Source: a virus
DNA: 24,974 bases
Reading direction: 5' to 3' (one strand)
IMG/VR virus record: IMGVR_UViG_3300030451_003542
Location: 1-24,974 of that record
Both the position numbers and the translations under genes were made by a program. Below the pieces are notes generated by a model that worked only from the letters and a program-made list of their open reading frames with translations, searched no databases and had not been told where the DNA came from. Each line of letters starts with the position of its first letter. Within the stretch, counting starts at the first letter, position 1. Positions 15,314 through 21,288 of the stretch are shown here, piece by piece.

Positions 15314-15762
15314 TGTTTGAGTATAAGTGTACCATACTTAGAGTTGTGGATGGCGATACAGTCGATGTTGATATCGATTTGGGGTTTGGTGTATGGATGC
15401 GTAAACAGCGCATTCGTCTCTATGGTATTGATACACCAGAGTCACGTACACGTGATAAAGAGGAAAAGAAGTTTGGGCTACTTGCGAAGCAATATGTTGA
15501 AGGATTTCTTAAAAAAGGATCTACCGCCACTTTGGTCACCGAAAAAGACGGTAAAGGAAAGTTTGGCAGGATTCTTGGCAAGTTTCAGGTCTTTGATGCA
15601 AAGACAGACAGAGCAACTTTCCTACATGAATTAATGATTCGAGATCACATGGCTGTCGAGTACATGGGTCAGTCAAAGGAAGATATCGCCGAAGAACATC
15701 TAATGAACAGGCGTCGGATAAAAGAGAGTGGATGTTATAACGAAATGTTAAATTATAAATAA
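15313..15762 (+). CDS. staphylococcal-nuclease homologue (thermonuclease)
   Basis: A calcium-dependent endonuclease of DNA and RNA of the SNase family, 149 residues, about the size of one SNase domain with no signal peptide. VVDGDTVDVDIDLGFG is the Ca-binding first strand region. R35 and E43 in RIRLYGIDTPES match the catalytic R35 and E43 of S. aureus nuclease. R86 in GKFGRILGKF matches R87. The C-terminal half is the usual helical cap. All catalytic residues are present, so activity is likely. Its start overlaps the stop of the giant gene by one base, so it is co-translated with a late-type gene rather than with the early genes. With no secretion signal it should act in the cytoplasm or in the virion. 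Degradation of host nucleic acid or processing of phage DNA are both possible. Confidence 0.9.
   Translation: MFEYKCTILRVVDGDTVDVDIDLGFGVWMRKQRIRLYGIDTPESRTRDKEEKKFGLLAKQYVEGFLKKGSTATLVTEKDGKGKFGRILGKFQVFDAKTDRATFLHELMIRDHMAVEYMGQSKEDIAEEHLMNRRRIKESGCYNEMLNYK
15754..15761 (+). promoter_or_regulatory. T4-type late promoter box before the EF-hand modular gene
   Basis: A perfect TATAAATA overlapping the stop codon of the SNase gene, 31 bases before the ATG at 15793. The downstream bases ATAAAAAAC repeat the extended core seen at 12049. The predicted start is near 15768, and a GAGGACAAG ribosome-binding region follows. Confidence 0.7.
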
Positions 15763-15792
15763 TAAAAAACAAACTCAAACGAGGACAAGAAC

Positions 15793-16401
15793 ATGGATAA
15801 AATTAATCCCTTCCGGAACCCTGAAAATGATAGCTTGGTCGATACAATTCGTGCCGTTCTTTCAGGTAAACCTATCGAGGAAAAAAAGCATAAAATGGAT
15901 CCTGTAGATCCTGAAGCTGCAAAGAAAAAGTTTAAGGACCGTAAGGATAAAGACATTGACAACGATGGTGATGTCGATAGCTCAGACGAATATCTTCATA
16001 AACGGCGTAAAGCTATTGCTACAAAAGAGGCTGTAGAGGACAATCCCGCAAACTATCAGCACCTCTGCGCTAAGAATGTTGTACATGAAAAATGGGGTAC
16101 AGGTAATTGTATTCCTACAATGCATGCTGATCCCGATGCGGAAGGAAACGTTGCTTGGTACGATGTAATGTTCGAGCACGGTATTGAGGCAAAAGTTTCA
16201 ATAGATGAACTGAAAGTTACCAAGGCCGAAGAGCATATGCATGCTTCAGTCGACAAAAAGAAAAAGATGAAAAAAGAAATGGCTCATGGTGACAAGAAAA
16301 AGATGAAAAAAGAAATGGCTCATGGTGACAAGAAGAAGATGAAAAAAGATGAAATTGATCTAAAACCATCGACAAATAATGATCGTAGCACAGCAGAGTA
16401 A
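15793..16401 (+). CDS. modular late protein with EF-hand-like calcium loop and lysine-rich repeats
   Basis: A 202-residue charged protein. The N-terminus (NPFRNPENDSLVDTIRAVL) is a helical lead often seen in marine phage virion-associated proteins. A calcium-loop motif DIDNDGDVDSSD (54-65) has D at positions 1, 3, 5, 9 and 12 and G at 6, as in dockerin or EF-hand loops. Residues about 85-140 form a compact module with CAKNVVHEKWGTGN, WYDVMFEHGIEAKVSIDELKV, recurring in other phage proteins from memory. The tail carries three tandem copies of a DKKKMKKEMAHG unit, which is basic and probably binds nucleic acid or membrane surfaces. The gene has its own late box. The same kind of modules occurs in the giant 12107 protein, suggesting domain shuffling among late proteins. 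Function unknown. Confidence 0.8.
   Translation: MDKINPFRNPENDSLVDTIRAVLSGKPIEEKKHKMDPVDPEAAKKKFKDRKDKDIDNDGDVDSSDEYLHKRRKAIATKEAVEDNPANYQHLCAKNVVHEKWGTGNCIPTMHADPDAEGNVAWYDVMFEHGIEAKVSIDELKVTKAEEHMHASVDKKKKMKKEMAHGDKKKMKKEMAHGDKKKMKKDEIDLKPSTNNDRSTAE
16252..16347 (+). repeat. in-frame tandem repeat encoding a lysine-rich 12-residue unit
   Basis: Three consecutive copies of a 36-39-base unit encode DKKKMKKEMAHG. The first copy has one extra lysine codon, the second is complete, and the third is truncated after KK. Near-identity at the DNA level indicates recent slippage-type expansion, so the copy number may vary between related phages. Confidence 0.8.
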
Positions 16402-16409
16402 AAAGTTCA

Positions 16410-16586
16410 ATGATGTCCTTTAAAGAATATATGCTTGAAGAAGCAATGTCAGATGCTCAAATGAAAAAGCGTGAGGAGATAGTTAAGTCCCTGAAAAAGA
16501 AAATGGGTGACTTTAAAAAAAGATATGGTGATCGAGCAAAAGATGTGATGTATGCAACTGCTACTAAAATGGCGATGAAAACATGA
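16410..16586 (+). CDS. small modular protein with capsid-targeting-like N-terminus
   Basis: A 58-residue protein (57 if the second ATG at 16413 is used). The N-terminus SFKEYMLEEAMSD resembles the T4 internal-protein capsid-targeting peptide and ends in L-E-E|A, a gp21-type cleavage site. After cleavage about 46 residues would remain, composed of a basic helical module with KKREEIVKSLKKKMGDFKKR and YGDRAKDVMYATATKMAMK. I recall that this YGD...VMYATATK module occurs in many marine phage proteins, usually fused to others; here it is almost free-standing. The stop overlaps the next ATG (ATGA). Clean spacing and the recognisable module make it a convincing gene despite its size. It may be a small internal capsid protein. 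Confidence 0.75.
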   Translation: MMSFKEYMLEEAMSDAQMKKREEIVKSLKKKMGDFKKRYGDRAKDVMYATATKMAMKT

Positions 16587-16828
16587 GTTATGCAAGAGTT
16601 ATAAAAACACTACACCGAATTGAAGAAGGTGGTCATACCGATGTAGCCTCTATGAAAAATAAAGTAGAGATGGCGAGTAAGGCTATAGCGATTATGAAAA
16701 CCGAGCTAGACAAGCTAGGAGATGATGATTCATTACCTAGTTGGTGGACAAATAAAGTGGCTGTTGCCGTCAGTAATCTAGATAGCATGGCTGATTACCT
16801 AGACGTCAAAGTCGAGGATAATAAATAA
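16583..16828 (+). CDS. small modular protein, candidate internal virion protein
   Basis: An 81-residue protein coupled to the previous gene by ATGA. The N-terminus (MSYARVIKTLHRIEEGGHTD) is helical and ends in I-E-E|G, which fits the gp21-type rule (L/I)xE|(A/G/S). The rest is a helical module GGHTDVASMKNKVEMAS...LPSWWTNKVAVAVSNLDSM that I recall as a recurring piece of marine phage proteins; the SWWTNK motif is its hallmark. Function is unknown. Position next to the 16410 gene, with the same architecture of short leader plus one module, suggests that both are processed during head maturation. Confidence 0.75.
   Translation: MSYARVIKTLHRIEEGGHTDVASMKNKVEMASKAIAIMKTELDKLGDDDSLPSWWTNKVAVAVSNLDSMADYLDVKVEDNK
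16820..16827 (+). promoter_or_regulatory. late promoter box (AATAAATA) before the structural genes
   Basis: AATAAATA fits the NATAAATA form reported for late promoters of marine T4-like phages. It overlaps the stop of the preceding gene and lies 59 bases before the ATG at 16887. It lacks the first T of the T4 consensus, so confidence is moderate. Confidence 0.45.
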
Positions 16829-16886
16829 GTATCGAAAGTTTATATTATGCCGAGTAGTAACCAACGAAAAGCGAAGGAGATAACAA

Positions 16887-17582
16887 ATGCCTAGTTGGGG
16901 TTTTGACCACGAAAAGACACAGGTCGTCAAGGGTGCGAATACTGTGGCTGGTCTCAAGGCTGGTTACCAGCCATACGAGAACGCTAATGTTCTCAGTTCA
17001 AAGCGTAACGTAATCGCAACCAATAAAGGTTGGATGCGCCGCACAATTAAAAACAATCGCCAGGGTGGCGGGACTCGTATTATTGACGAGCCATTAGTTC
17101 CTGCAAACCCAGGTATCGCAGACGGATACGCCAATACAGCGCACCTCGGGTTTGCTGATGTTTCGCAAATCTATATGGATAGCACATCGGTCAGTCCTGG
17201 AGCAACAAATATATATGTTGTTTTCAACGAGCCAGTTAAATACGAAGGTGGAAAGGGTGGTCAATTACGCTTGACTCTCGCCAACACGGCGAGCGGCAAC
17301 AATAAAAAGATTGCTCTTGCTGTCCGTAACAACTCAAATACCGGCATCATTAATGCAAACAACACGCTCAAGTTTGCCGTGACCTTCGTCGCTGGTGATG
17401 CGGGTAGTTATAAGATCCAAGCTGCTTCAAATACGATTGTGAACGCAACTGCAACTGCATATGGTTCGACAACAACTGGACCAGCAAACCTTGTTTCTCA
17501 TAACACCTTCACATCTGCCAATCTTGTTGTAACAGGCGCAGTATCTAATACTCTCGGCACTATTACTGTTTCTGCCAGTTAA
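16887..17582 (+). CDS. virion structural protein, beta-rich
   Basis: A 231-residue protein, low in lysine in its second half and rich in N, T, A, G and V, which is typical of phage surface or tail beta-sandwich proteins. The N-terminus MPSWGFDHEKTQ and the segment NVIATNKGWMRRT resemble virion proteins of other marine T4-like phages, from memory. Residues about 90-180 look like an immunoglobulin-like or BACON-like beta domain (NIYVVFNEPVKYEGGKGGQ, then LRLTLANTAS). AAGGAG lies about 8 bases before the ATG. It is followed by another beta-rich protein, supporting a structural operon. Which virion part it belongs to cannot be decided from the sequence. Confidence 0.75.
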   Translation: MPSWGFDHEKTQVVKGANTVAGLKAGYQPYENANVLSSKRNVIATNKGWMRRTIKNNRQGGGTRIIDEPLVPANPGIADGYANTAHLGFADVSQIYMDSTSVSPGATNIYVVFNEPVKYEGGKGGQLRLTLANTASGNNKKIALAVRNNSNTGIINANNTLKFAVTFVAGDAGSYKIQAASNTIVNATATAYGSTTTGPANLVSHNTFTSANLVVTGAVSNTLGTITVSAS

Positions 17583-17604
17583 TAGTTAAAGGAGGTATTG
17601 GATT

Positions 17605-18033
17605 ATGGCTGATAAAAAAGTATCACAGCTTACAAGTCTGACGACTACAAATTCAGCAGACTTGATGCTAGTCATTGATGACCCTAACGGGACCCCTGTC
17701 AGCAAGTCTGCAACCGTGAAAAACTTCTTTGGTGCGGTTCCTGCTAATACATCTTTGAATAGTGGGAGCACTCTTACAGTAACAGGTAACACGACGTTCA
17801 GCGGTAGCAATACGGTTGTTTCCGCTAACGTCAACCTGACATCTGCAAGGTCAACGAGAATTACATCTGGCAAAATTACTTTGGCTGCAAAAACTACTGT
17901 ATCGTCAAACAATGCCACGACTCTTCTCGGAGGCGGACATCAGGGTTCTATATTCTGGGATGAAAACTTCTTGTATGTCGCGACATCGAACACAGTTATT
18001 AAGAGGGTAGCACTAAGCGTATTTGCTTCATAA
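17605..18033 (+). CDS. virion structural protein, tail-fibre-like
   Basis: A 142-residue protein. The N-terminal part, KKVSQLTSLTTTNSADLMLV followed by IDDPNGTPVSKSATVKNFF, is a module often found at the start of tail fibre and other receptor-binding proteins of marine phages. The middle is a Thr/Ser/Asn-rich beta-repeat region (STLTVTGNTTFSGSNTVVS). The C-terminus, GSIFWDENFLYVATSNT, is a common closing motif of such proteins. AAAGGAGG lies well placed before the ATG. The short length suggests a small fibre or decoration protein rather than a complete long tail fibre. Recognition is by recalled family resemblance. Confidence 0.75.
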   Translation: MADKKVSQLTSLTTTNSADLMLVIDDPNGTPVSKSATVKNFFGAVPANTSLNSGSTLTVTGNTTFSGSNTVVSANVNLTSARSTRITSGKITLAAKTTVSSNNATTLLGGGHQGSIFWDENFLYVATSNTVIKRVALSVFAS

Positions 18034-18051
18034 TAAAAAAGAATATAATGA

Positions 18052-18441
18052 ATGTTTGAAACTCTTGATGATTCAAATTTTATGCTGTATGCGGCAAAAT
18101 ATTATGACAATCCTGCTGCAGATGTTATTGAATTTGAAGATGATCTGAAACGAATTAAATATATAAAAAGGTTGTTACACAAATACAGAGCCGGAGGCGA
18201 GCTAAGAGAAAGATTGATATTAAATCATCTTATCGTCTTGTATAATGTATTCTATCATGAATCGTGTACAAGAATGCTTTGCTTTCGGCTCTATGATTAT
18301 TTGGATTTGTTGAAACCATTTTTGGTCTATTTAAACTACTGGCCAGATAGAATAGATCCAATCGGAATTGACGCAATAAATATTACAGGAACTGATATTG
18401 AAATGAATACTGAAATTATTGAAAAGCTAAGGAAAGTATAA
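18052..18441 (+). CDS. conserved T4-like phage protein, unknown function
   Basis: A 129-residue helical protein with FMLYAAKYYDNPAADVIEF, DLKRIKYIKRLLHKY and RERLILNHLIVLYNVF, followed by a segment rich in aromatic residues (PFLVYLNYWP). The same pattern occurs in many marine T4-like myoviruses as a short conserved gene near structural or neck/tail genes, recalled from memory. No catalytic motif is visible. The stop overlaps the next ATG (TAATG), so it is coupled to the 18441 gene. Confidence 0.75.
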   Translation: MFETLDDSNFMLYAAKYYDNPAADVIEFEDDLKRIKYIKRLLHKYRAGGELRERLILNHLIVLYNVFYHESCTRMLCFRLYDYLDLLKPFLVYLNYWPDRIDPIGIDAINITGTDIEMNTEIIEKLRKV

Positions 18442-19055
18442 TGCCTATCGGTAGCGGCTCAAAAGTAATTGATATCTATGTTCTTTATAAAATTATAAAG
18501 GATTTAGCCACTCCCTTTGAAGACACTGAAGCATACAAGCTCGGTATGATAGATAAGAAGGGACAAAGACTTCGTGATAGTCAGGGTAAAAAGAAATTAC
18601 CTAAGACTAAAGAAGAGAAAGCCGCCGATGGGTACTATCATCGATTTATTCGTAATCTGAAGAAACTTATGACGAGGGTGGGTTTGGGCAGTAAAGTTGC
18701 CACGTTTGCTGCAGCACTTTTACTCATCAAAGAATCAACTAAATCAAAGCATGAAATTACTGAAAGTTCTTTTGTGGATGAAAATGCTGTACTAGAGGAT
18801 CTCGTTAGAAACATGAAGTATCTACAAAAGAACTCTCAAAAAAATTATAGACAATTACAAGAAGAAATTGCGAATGCCACTGGGAGCGCAGTTGCAGGAA
18901 CAGGCGACGATCCTGTTCATTGGAAGAAAACTCCATACCGAGTTGGGAGTGTTGGTGATCGCAAGAAAAAAGGTCGATATATAAACGGTGTAGCTTATCT
19001 TAAAGCAGTTGCTAAAGCAAAGAAGGAGCGTGAAAGTGGACTTAGTAAAACTTAG
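18441..19055 (+). CDS. conserved T4-like phage protein, unknown function
   Basis: A 204-residue basic protein. Conserved-looking parts are YVLYKIIKDLATPFEDTEAY, KLGMIDKKGQRL, YYHRFIRNLKKLM and KVATFAAALLLIKE (a possible amphipathic or membrane-contacting helix at about 95-108). A proline- and glycine-containing tail follows (PVHWKKTPYRVG). Homologues with the same order of pieces accompany the 18052-type gene in other marine T4-like phages, from memory. The T4 counterpart is unknown to me. Late structural or assembly role is likely from context. The 3' end overlaps the lysozyme gene by 20 bases and contains its ribosome-binding site. Confidence 0.75.
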   Translation: MPIGSGSKVIDIYVLYKIIKDLATPFEDTEAYKLGMIDKKGQRLRDSQGKKKLPKTKEEKAADGYYHRFIRNLKKLMTRVGLGSKVATFAAALLLIKESTKSKHEITESSFVDENAVLEDLVRNMKYLQKNSQKNYRQLQEEIANATGSAVAGTGDDPVHWKKTPYRVGSVGDRKKKGRYINGVAYLKAVAKAKKERESGLSKT

Positions 19056-19479
19056 AGAGCAGTTGAAGATTGATGAAGGATGTGTGTACGAAATTTACAA
19101 CGATCATCTTGGTTATCCTACTTTTGGGATCGGTCATTTGGTTCGGGAATCTGACCCTGAGAATGGTAGCCCTATCGGCACAGCAGTTAGCGAAGAGAGA
19201 GTCATCGAAGCTTTCGACAATGATGTCGCATCAGTTCTGCGAGACTGTGCCATCCTTTATTCTGACTTTCACAACCTGCCCGAAGAGGTTCAACAGATCA
19301 TAGCGAACATGATGTTCAACTTAGGACGACCGCGTTTGTCGAAATTTGCTGGTATGAAACGTGGTGTTGATTCACAGGATTGGGAGGCTGCAGCTGATGA
19401 AATGGTCGATAGTCGGTGGTATCGTCAGGTTGGCGCAAGGGCTGAAAGGCTTGTCGATAGAATGAGAAACGTCGGGTAA
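19036..19479 (+). CDS. e: endolysin, T4-type lysozyme (GH24)
   Basis: A muramidase that hydrolyses peptidoglycan at the end of infection. The catalytic triad of T4 lysozyme (E11, D20, T26) is conserved as E14 in IDEGC, D23 in IYNDHLGYPT and T29, with the following FGIGHLV strand. The C-terminal lobe has NMMFNLG and SRWYRQVGARAERLV, matching the NMVFQMG and SRWYNQTPNRAKRV of T4. A GTG start at 19036 is chosen: AAGGAG (19023-19028) is 7 bases upstream. A GTG at 19030 is too close to that site and a TTG at 19009 has no such site. This gives 147 residues against 164 in T4. There is no signal peptide, so a holin is needed for release. Confidence 0.93.
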   Translation: MDLVKLREQLKIDEGCVYEIYNDHLGYPTFGIGHLVRESDPENGSPIGTAVSEERVIEAFDNDVASVLRDCAILYSDFHNLPEEVQQIIANMMFNLGRPRLSKFAGMKRGVDSQDWEAAADEMVDSRWYRQVGARAERLVDRMRNVG

Positions 19480-19483
19480 AAAA

Positions 19484-19975
19484 ATGTTTATGTTTATTAA
19501 AATTGCTATGGTGGTGGCAGTAGTTGGAGGTTTGGGCGGTGGAGTTGCATATGTTTATAAAATCAAGGCCGATCTTGCTACGAGTGAAGCAAACAATGCA
19601 AAGCTTGAAAATTCAGTAGAAGAGCAAAAATTAGTGATTGCTCAACAGGCTCTCGATATGGATAACATTCGTGCTGCTATGAAGGAACAAGCCGAGTTGT
19701 CAAAGAGACTGAATGCTTCTATAAAAGACCTCAGGGATAAATTTACCAAAGTGAATGCATCGGGTGAAAAGAGAGATATTGGAAACCTCGCTGAAAAGAA
19801 ACCAAAACTGATGCAGCGAGCAATAAATAAGGGTACGAAGAACGCACTTCGTTGTATGGAAATCGCAATGGGTTCGCCTTTGACCGAGAAAGAAAAGAAT
19901 GCTATTAAGAAATCGCAGATCAATCCAGAGTGTCCTGATATTGCTAACCCTAGTTATGTCCCTTACGGTAACTAG
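19484..19975 (+). CDS. inner-membrane spanin candidate (Rz-like)
   Basis: A 163-residue protein with one N-terminal TM segment (residues about 4-25, IAMVVAVVGGLGGGVAYVY) and a long periplasmic coiled-coil region (about 30-90). A C-terminal region with two cysteines (ALRCMEIAM and NPECPD) follows. This is the topology of i-spanins, which connect the inner membrane to an outer-membrane lipoprotein and drive the last step of lysis in Gram-negative hosts. It lies 4 bases after the endolysin, and a lipoprotein gene overlaps its 3' end in another frame, the classical Rz/Rz1 layout. Identification rests on topology and context rather than sequence identity. Alternative: a coiled-coil membrane protein unrelated to lysis. 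Confidence 0.75.
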   Translation: MFMFIKIAMVVAVVGGLGGGVAYVYKIKADLATSEANNAKLENSVEEQKLVIAQQALDMDNIRAAMKEQAELSKRLNASIKDLRDKFTKVNASGEKRDIGNLAEKKPKLMQRAINKGTKNALRCMEIAMGSPLTEKEKNAIKKSQINPECPDIANPSYVPYGN

Positions 19976-20306
19976 CGGCTGCAGTAGTATTAAGGAACTA
20001 GAAATATTTAAGAAGGAAGTTAAGAGAATGCCTCTTAACTTGGATGAACCTTCTCCGTTGCCGATGGGTAAAGTTGATTGGGTAATCATCACGAAAGATA
20101 ATTATGAACAGGTGTTTGAGAAATTGAAGAAGGGCGGCGACGATGTCGTCCTGTTCGGATTAACCGATGGCGGCTACGAACAACTCGCTATCAACCTTGC
20201 ACAGATCAGAAAATACATCATGTTGAATCGTAATGTTATTTTGCAATATAAGAAGTATTACGAAGGAGACAATGATGGCTCAGAAGAAACTACAAGCAGG
20301 AAGTGA
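19899..20306 (+). CDS. outer-membrane lipoprotein, candidate o-spanin
   Basis: A 135-residue protein with a signal peptide (basic RNRRS, then a hydrophobic SVLILLTLVMSLTV) and a lipobox TSGC with the lipidated Cys at 28. The mature part has a proline-containing stretch LNLDEPSPLPMG followed by an alpha/beta segment (VVLFGLTDGGYEQLAINLAQ) and a helix. It overlaps the i-spanin candidate by 77 bases in another frame and the next gene by 32 bases. The mature protein (about 108 residues) is longer than typical Rz1-type o-spanins, so a lipoprotein with an added function is possible. A shorter start at 19956 would remove most of the signal peptide and is unlikely. Confidence 0.7.
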   Translation: MLLRNRRSIQSVLILLTLVMSLTVTSGCSSIKELEIFKKEVKRMPLNLDEPSPLPMGKVDWVIITKDNYEQVFEKLKKGGDDVVLFGLTDGGYEQLAINLAQIRKYIMLNRNVILQYKKYYEGDNDGSEETTSRK

Positions 20307-20607
20307 GTACGAAAAATACGATCTTGACGGCGATGGGATTGTTACTGACGAGGAGTTAGCGATGGAAGAACGCATGATGCGTTTAGAAAATGAAGATCAG
20401 AAACAAGATGCTCAAAGGTATATGGCTTGGTTTGCTTTGTGGGGCATGCTTTTATATCCGTCTATGGTCGTAATATCAATTCTGTTTGGTTTAGAACAAG
20501 CAGCCAAAATACTCGGGGATATGGCAGCGGTTTATTTTGTATCTGTTGCCGGTATCGTCGCAGCTTTCTTTGGTGCACAAGCTATTGTTAAAAAGGCATC
20601 TAAATAA
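20275..20607 (+). CDS. holin candidate with N-terminal EF-hand
   Basis: A 110-residue protein. AAGGAG (20263-20268) is 6 bases before this ATG, so it is preferred over an ATG at 20272 and a far upstream one. A canonical EF-hand calcium loop, DLDGDGIVTDEE (D16, D18, D20, G21, V23, E27), is followed by a charged helix and two hydrophobic segments: about 51-72 (AWFALWGMLLYPSMVVISIL) and 83-105 (MAAVYFVSVAGIVAAFFGAQ). Size, two TMs and location in the lysis cluster fit a class II-like holin. The EF-hand in front of the TMs is unusual and could make it respond to calcium. Similar proteins occur in other marine T4-like phages, from memory, without known function. Function as a holin is inference. 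Confidence 0.75.
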   Translation: MAQKKLQAGSEYEKYDLDGDGIVTDEELAMEERMMRLENEDQKQDAQRYMAWFALWGMLLYPSMVVISILFGLEQAAKILGDMAAVYFVSVAGIVAAFFGAQAIVKKASK

Positions 20608-20613
20608 TAAATA
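20606..20613 (+). promoter_or_regulatory. late promoter box (AATAAATA) before the DUF1353 gene
   Basis: AATAAATA overlaps the stop of the holin candidate and continues as ATAAAAG, giving the extended core ATAAATAATAAAA shared with 12049 and 15754. The predicted start is near 20620, only about 11 bases before the ATG at 20631, so the leader would be short. Confidence 0.45.
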
Positions 20614-20630
20614 ATAAAAGAGAGGGCGCC

Positions 20631-21089
20631 ATGGGCAAATTTAATAATAAAATTAGCGCTGAATTTAATCCACCAAGGCAGTGGATACTCGAAAGAGCTC
20701 TATCATATCAGAATGAAGATATCGATGTTGATGCATTACAAGATGTAGGTGTACAATGTCCTGCACATAGGGTTCAATGCAAAAAAGGATTTAAAACTGA
20801 TTTAGCATCTGTACCAAGACTGCTTTGGAACCTGATTGCACCTTGGGATGTAGCTCGTGCTGCTATCATTCATGATCTCTTATATAAAAGGATTCGGCAG
20901 TACCGTAAAGCAGAGGGTGTTAATGAGGATCGTGCGGTAATTAAAAAAGCGAAACGTGCATCCGATCGTGTATTTCTCATGGGAATGTTAGATGCATCCC
21001 CATCAGTTCCAAAATGGAAGATCTACTCTGCCTATTATGCGGTTGTTCTATTCGGCCGTTGGTCTATTATTCCAAGAGAAGAGGATTAA
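20631..21089 (+). CDS. DUF1353 family protein
   Basis: A 152-residue protein. The family signature is clear: GFKTDLASVPRLLWNLIAPW followed by ARAAIIHDLLYKR, with the conserved D, S, P, R and the HD of IHDLLY. DUF1353 proteins are frequent in phages, often near lysis or tail genes, and their activity is unknown. The conserved His-Asp pair and the TDxASVPR motif suggest a metal-binding or hydrolytic site, but this is not shown. The gene follows the holin candidate, has a GAGGG ribosome-binding site, and overlaps the next start by one base. Confidence 0.85.
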   Translation: MGKFNNKISAEFNPPRQWILERALSYQNEDIDVDALQDVGVQCPAHRVQCKKGFKTDLASVPRLLWNLIAPWDVARAAIIHDLLYKRIRQYRKAEGVNEDRAVIKKAKRASDRVFLMGMLDASPSVPKWKIYSAYYAVVLFGRWSIIPREED

Positions 21090-21286
21090 TGATAAGCCAA
21101 GTAAGATATTGCGCAGATTGCGGTCACAGATGCCATTGTTATGCACCAATGTGCTGTGTAGAAGTTGGTGTTGGTATGAGTGATAAAACACAACCTTGTG
21201 GTTGTGAAAAATGCAACTGTGGCGCTAGACAAACTAAAAAAACCTATAGCGTATATGAACTCGACAAAATATACGATTGGGGATAA
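21089..21286 (+). CDS. cysteine-rich small protein (zinc-ribbon-like)
   Basis: A 65-residue protein with ten cysteines in two clusters: CADCGHRCHCYAPMCC near the N-terminus and CGCEKCNCG in the middle. CxxC pairs indicate one or two zinc-binding knuckles. The tail (YSVYELDKIYDWG) is short and polar. AGAAGAGG precedes the ATG, which overlaps the DUF1353 stop by one base. No family is recognised. A small regulator or adaptor is possible. An in-frame ATG at 21176 would give a 36-residue form with the second cluster only. Confidence 0.6.
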   Translation: MISQVRYCADCGHRCHCYAPMCCVEVGVGMSDKTQPCGCEKCNCGARQTKKTYSVYELDKIYDWG

Positions 21287-21288
21287 GA

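Noticed and set aside
18375-18382. AATAAATA inside the 18052 gene; similar boxes at 19822-19829 and 22707-22714
   Set aside because: All are within coding sequence with no extended core; they are expected by chance at this A+T content.
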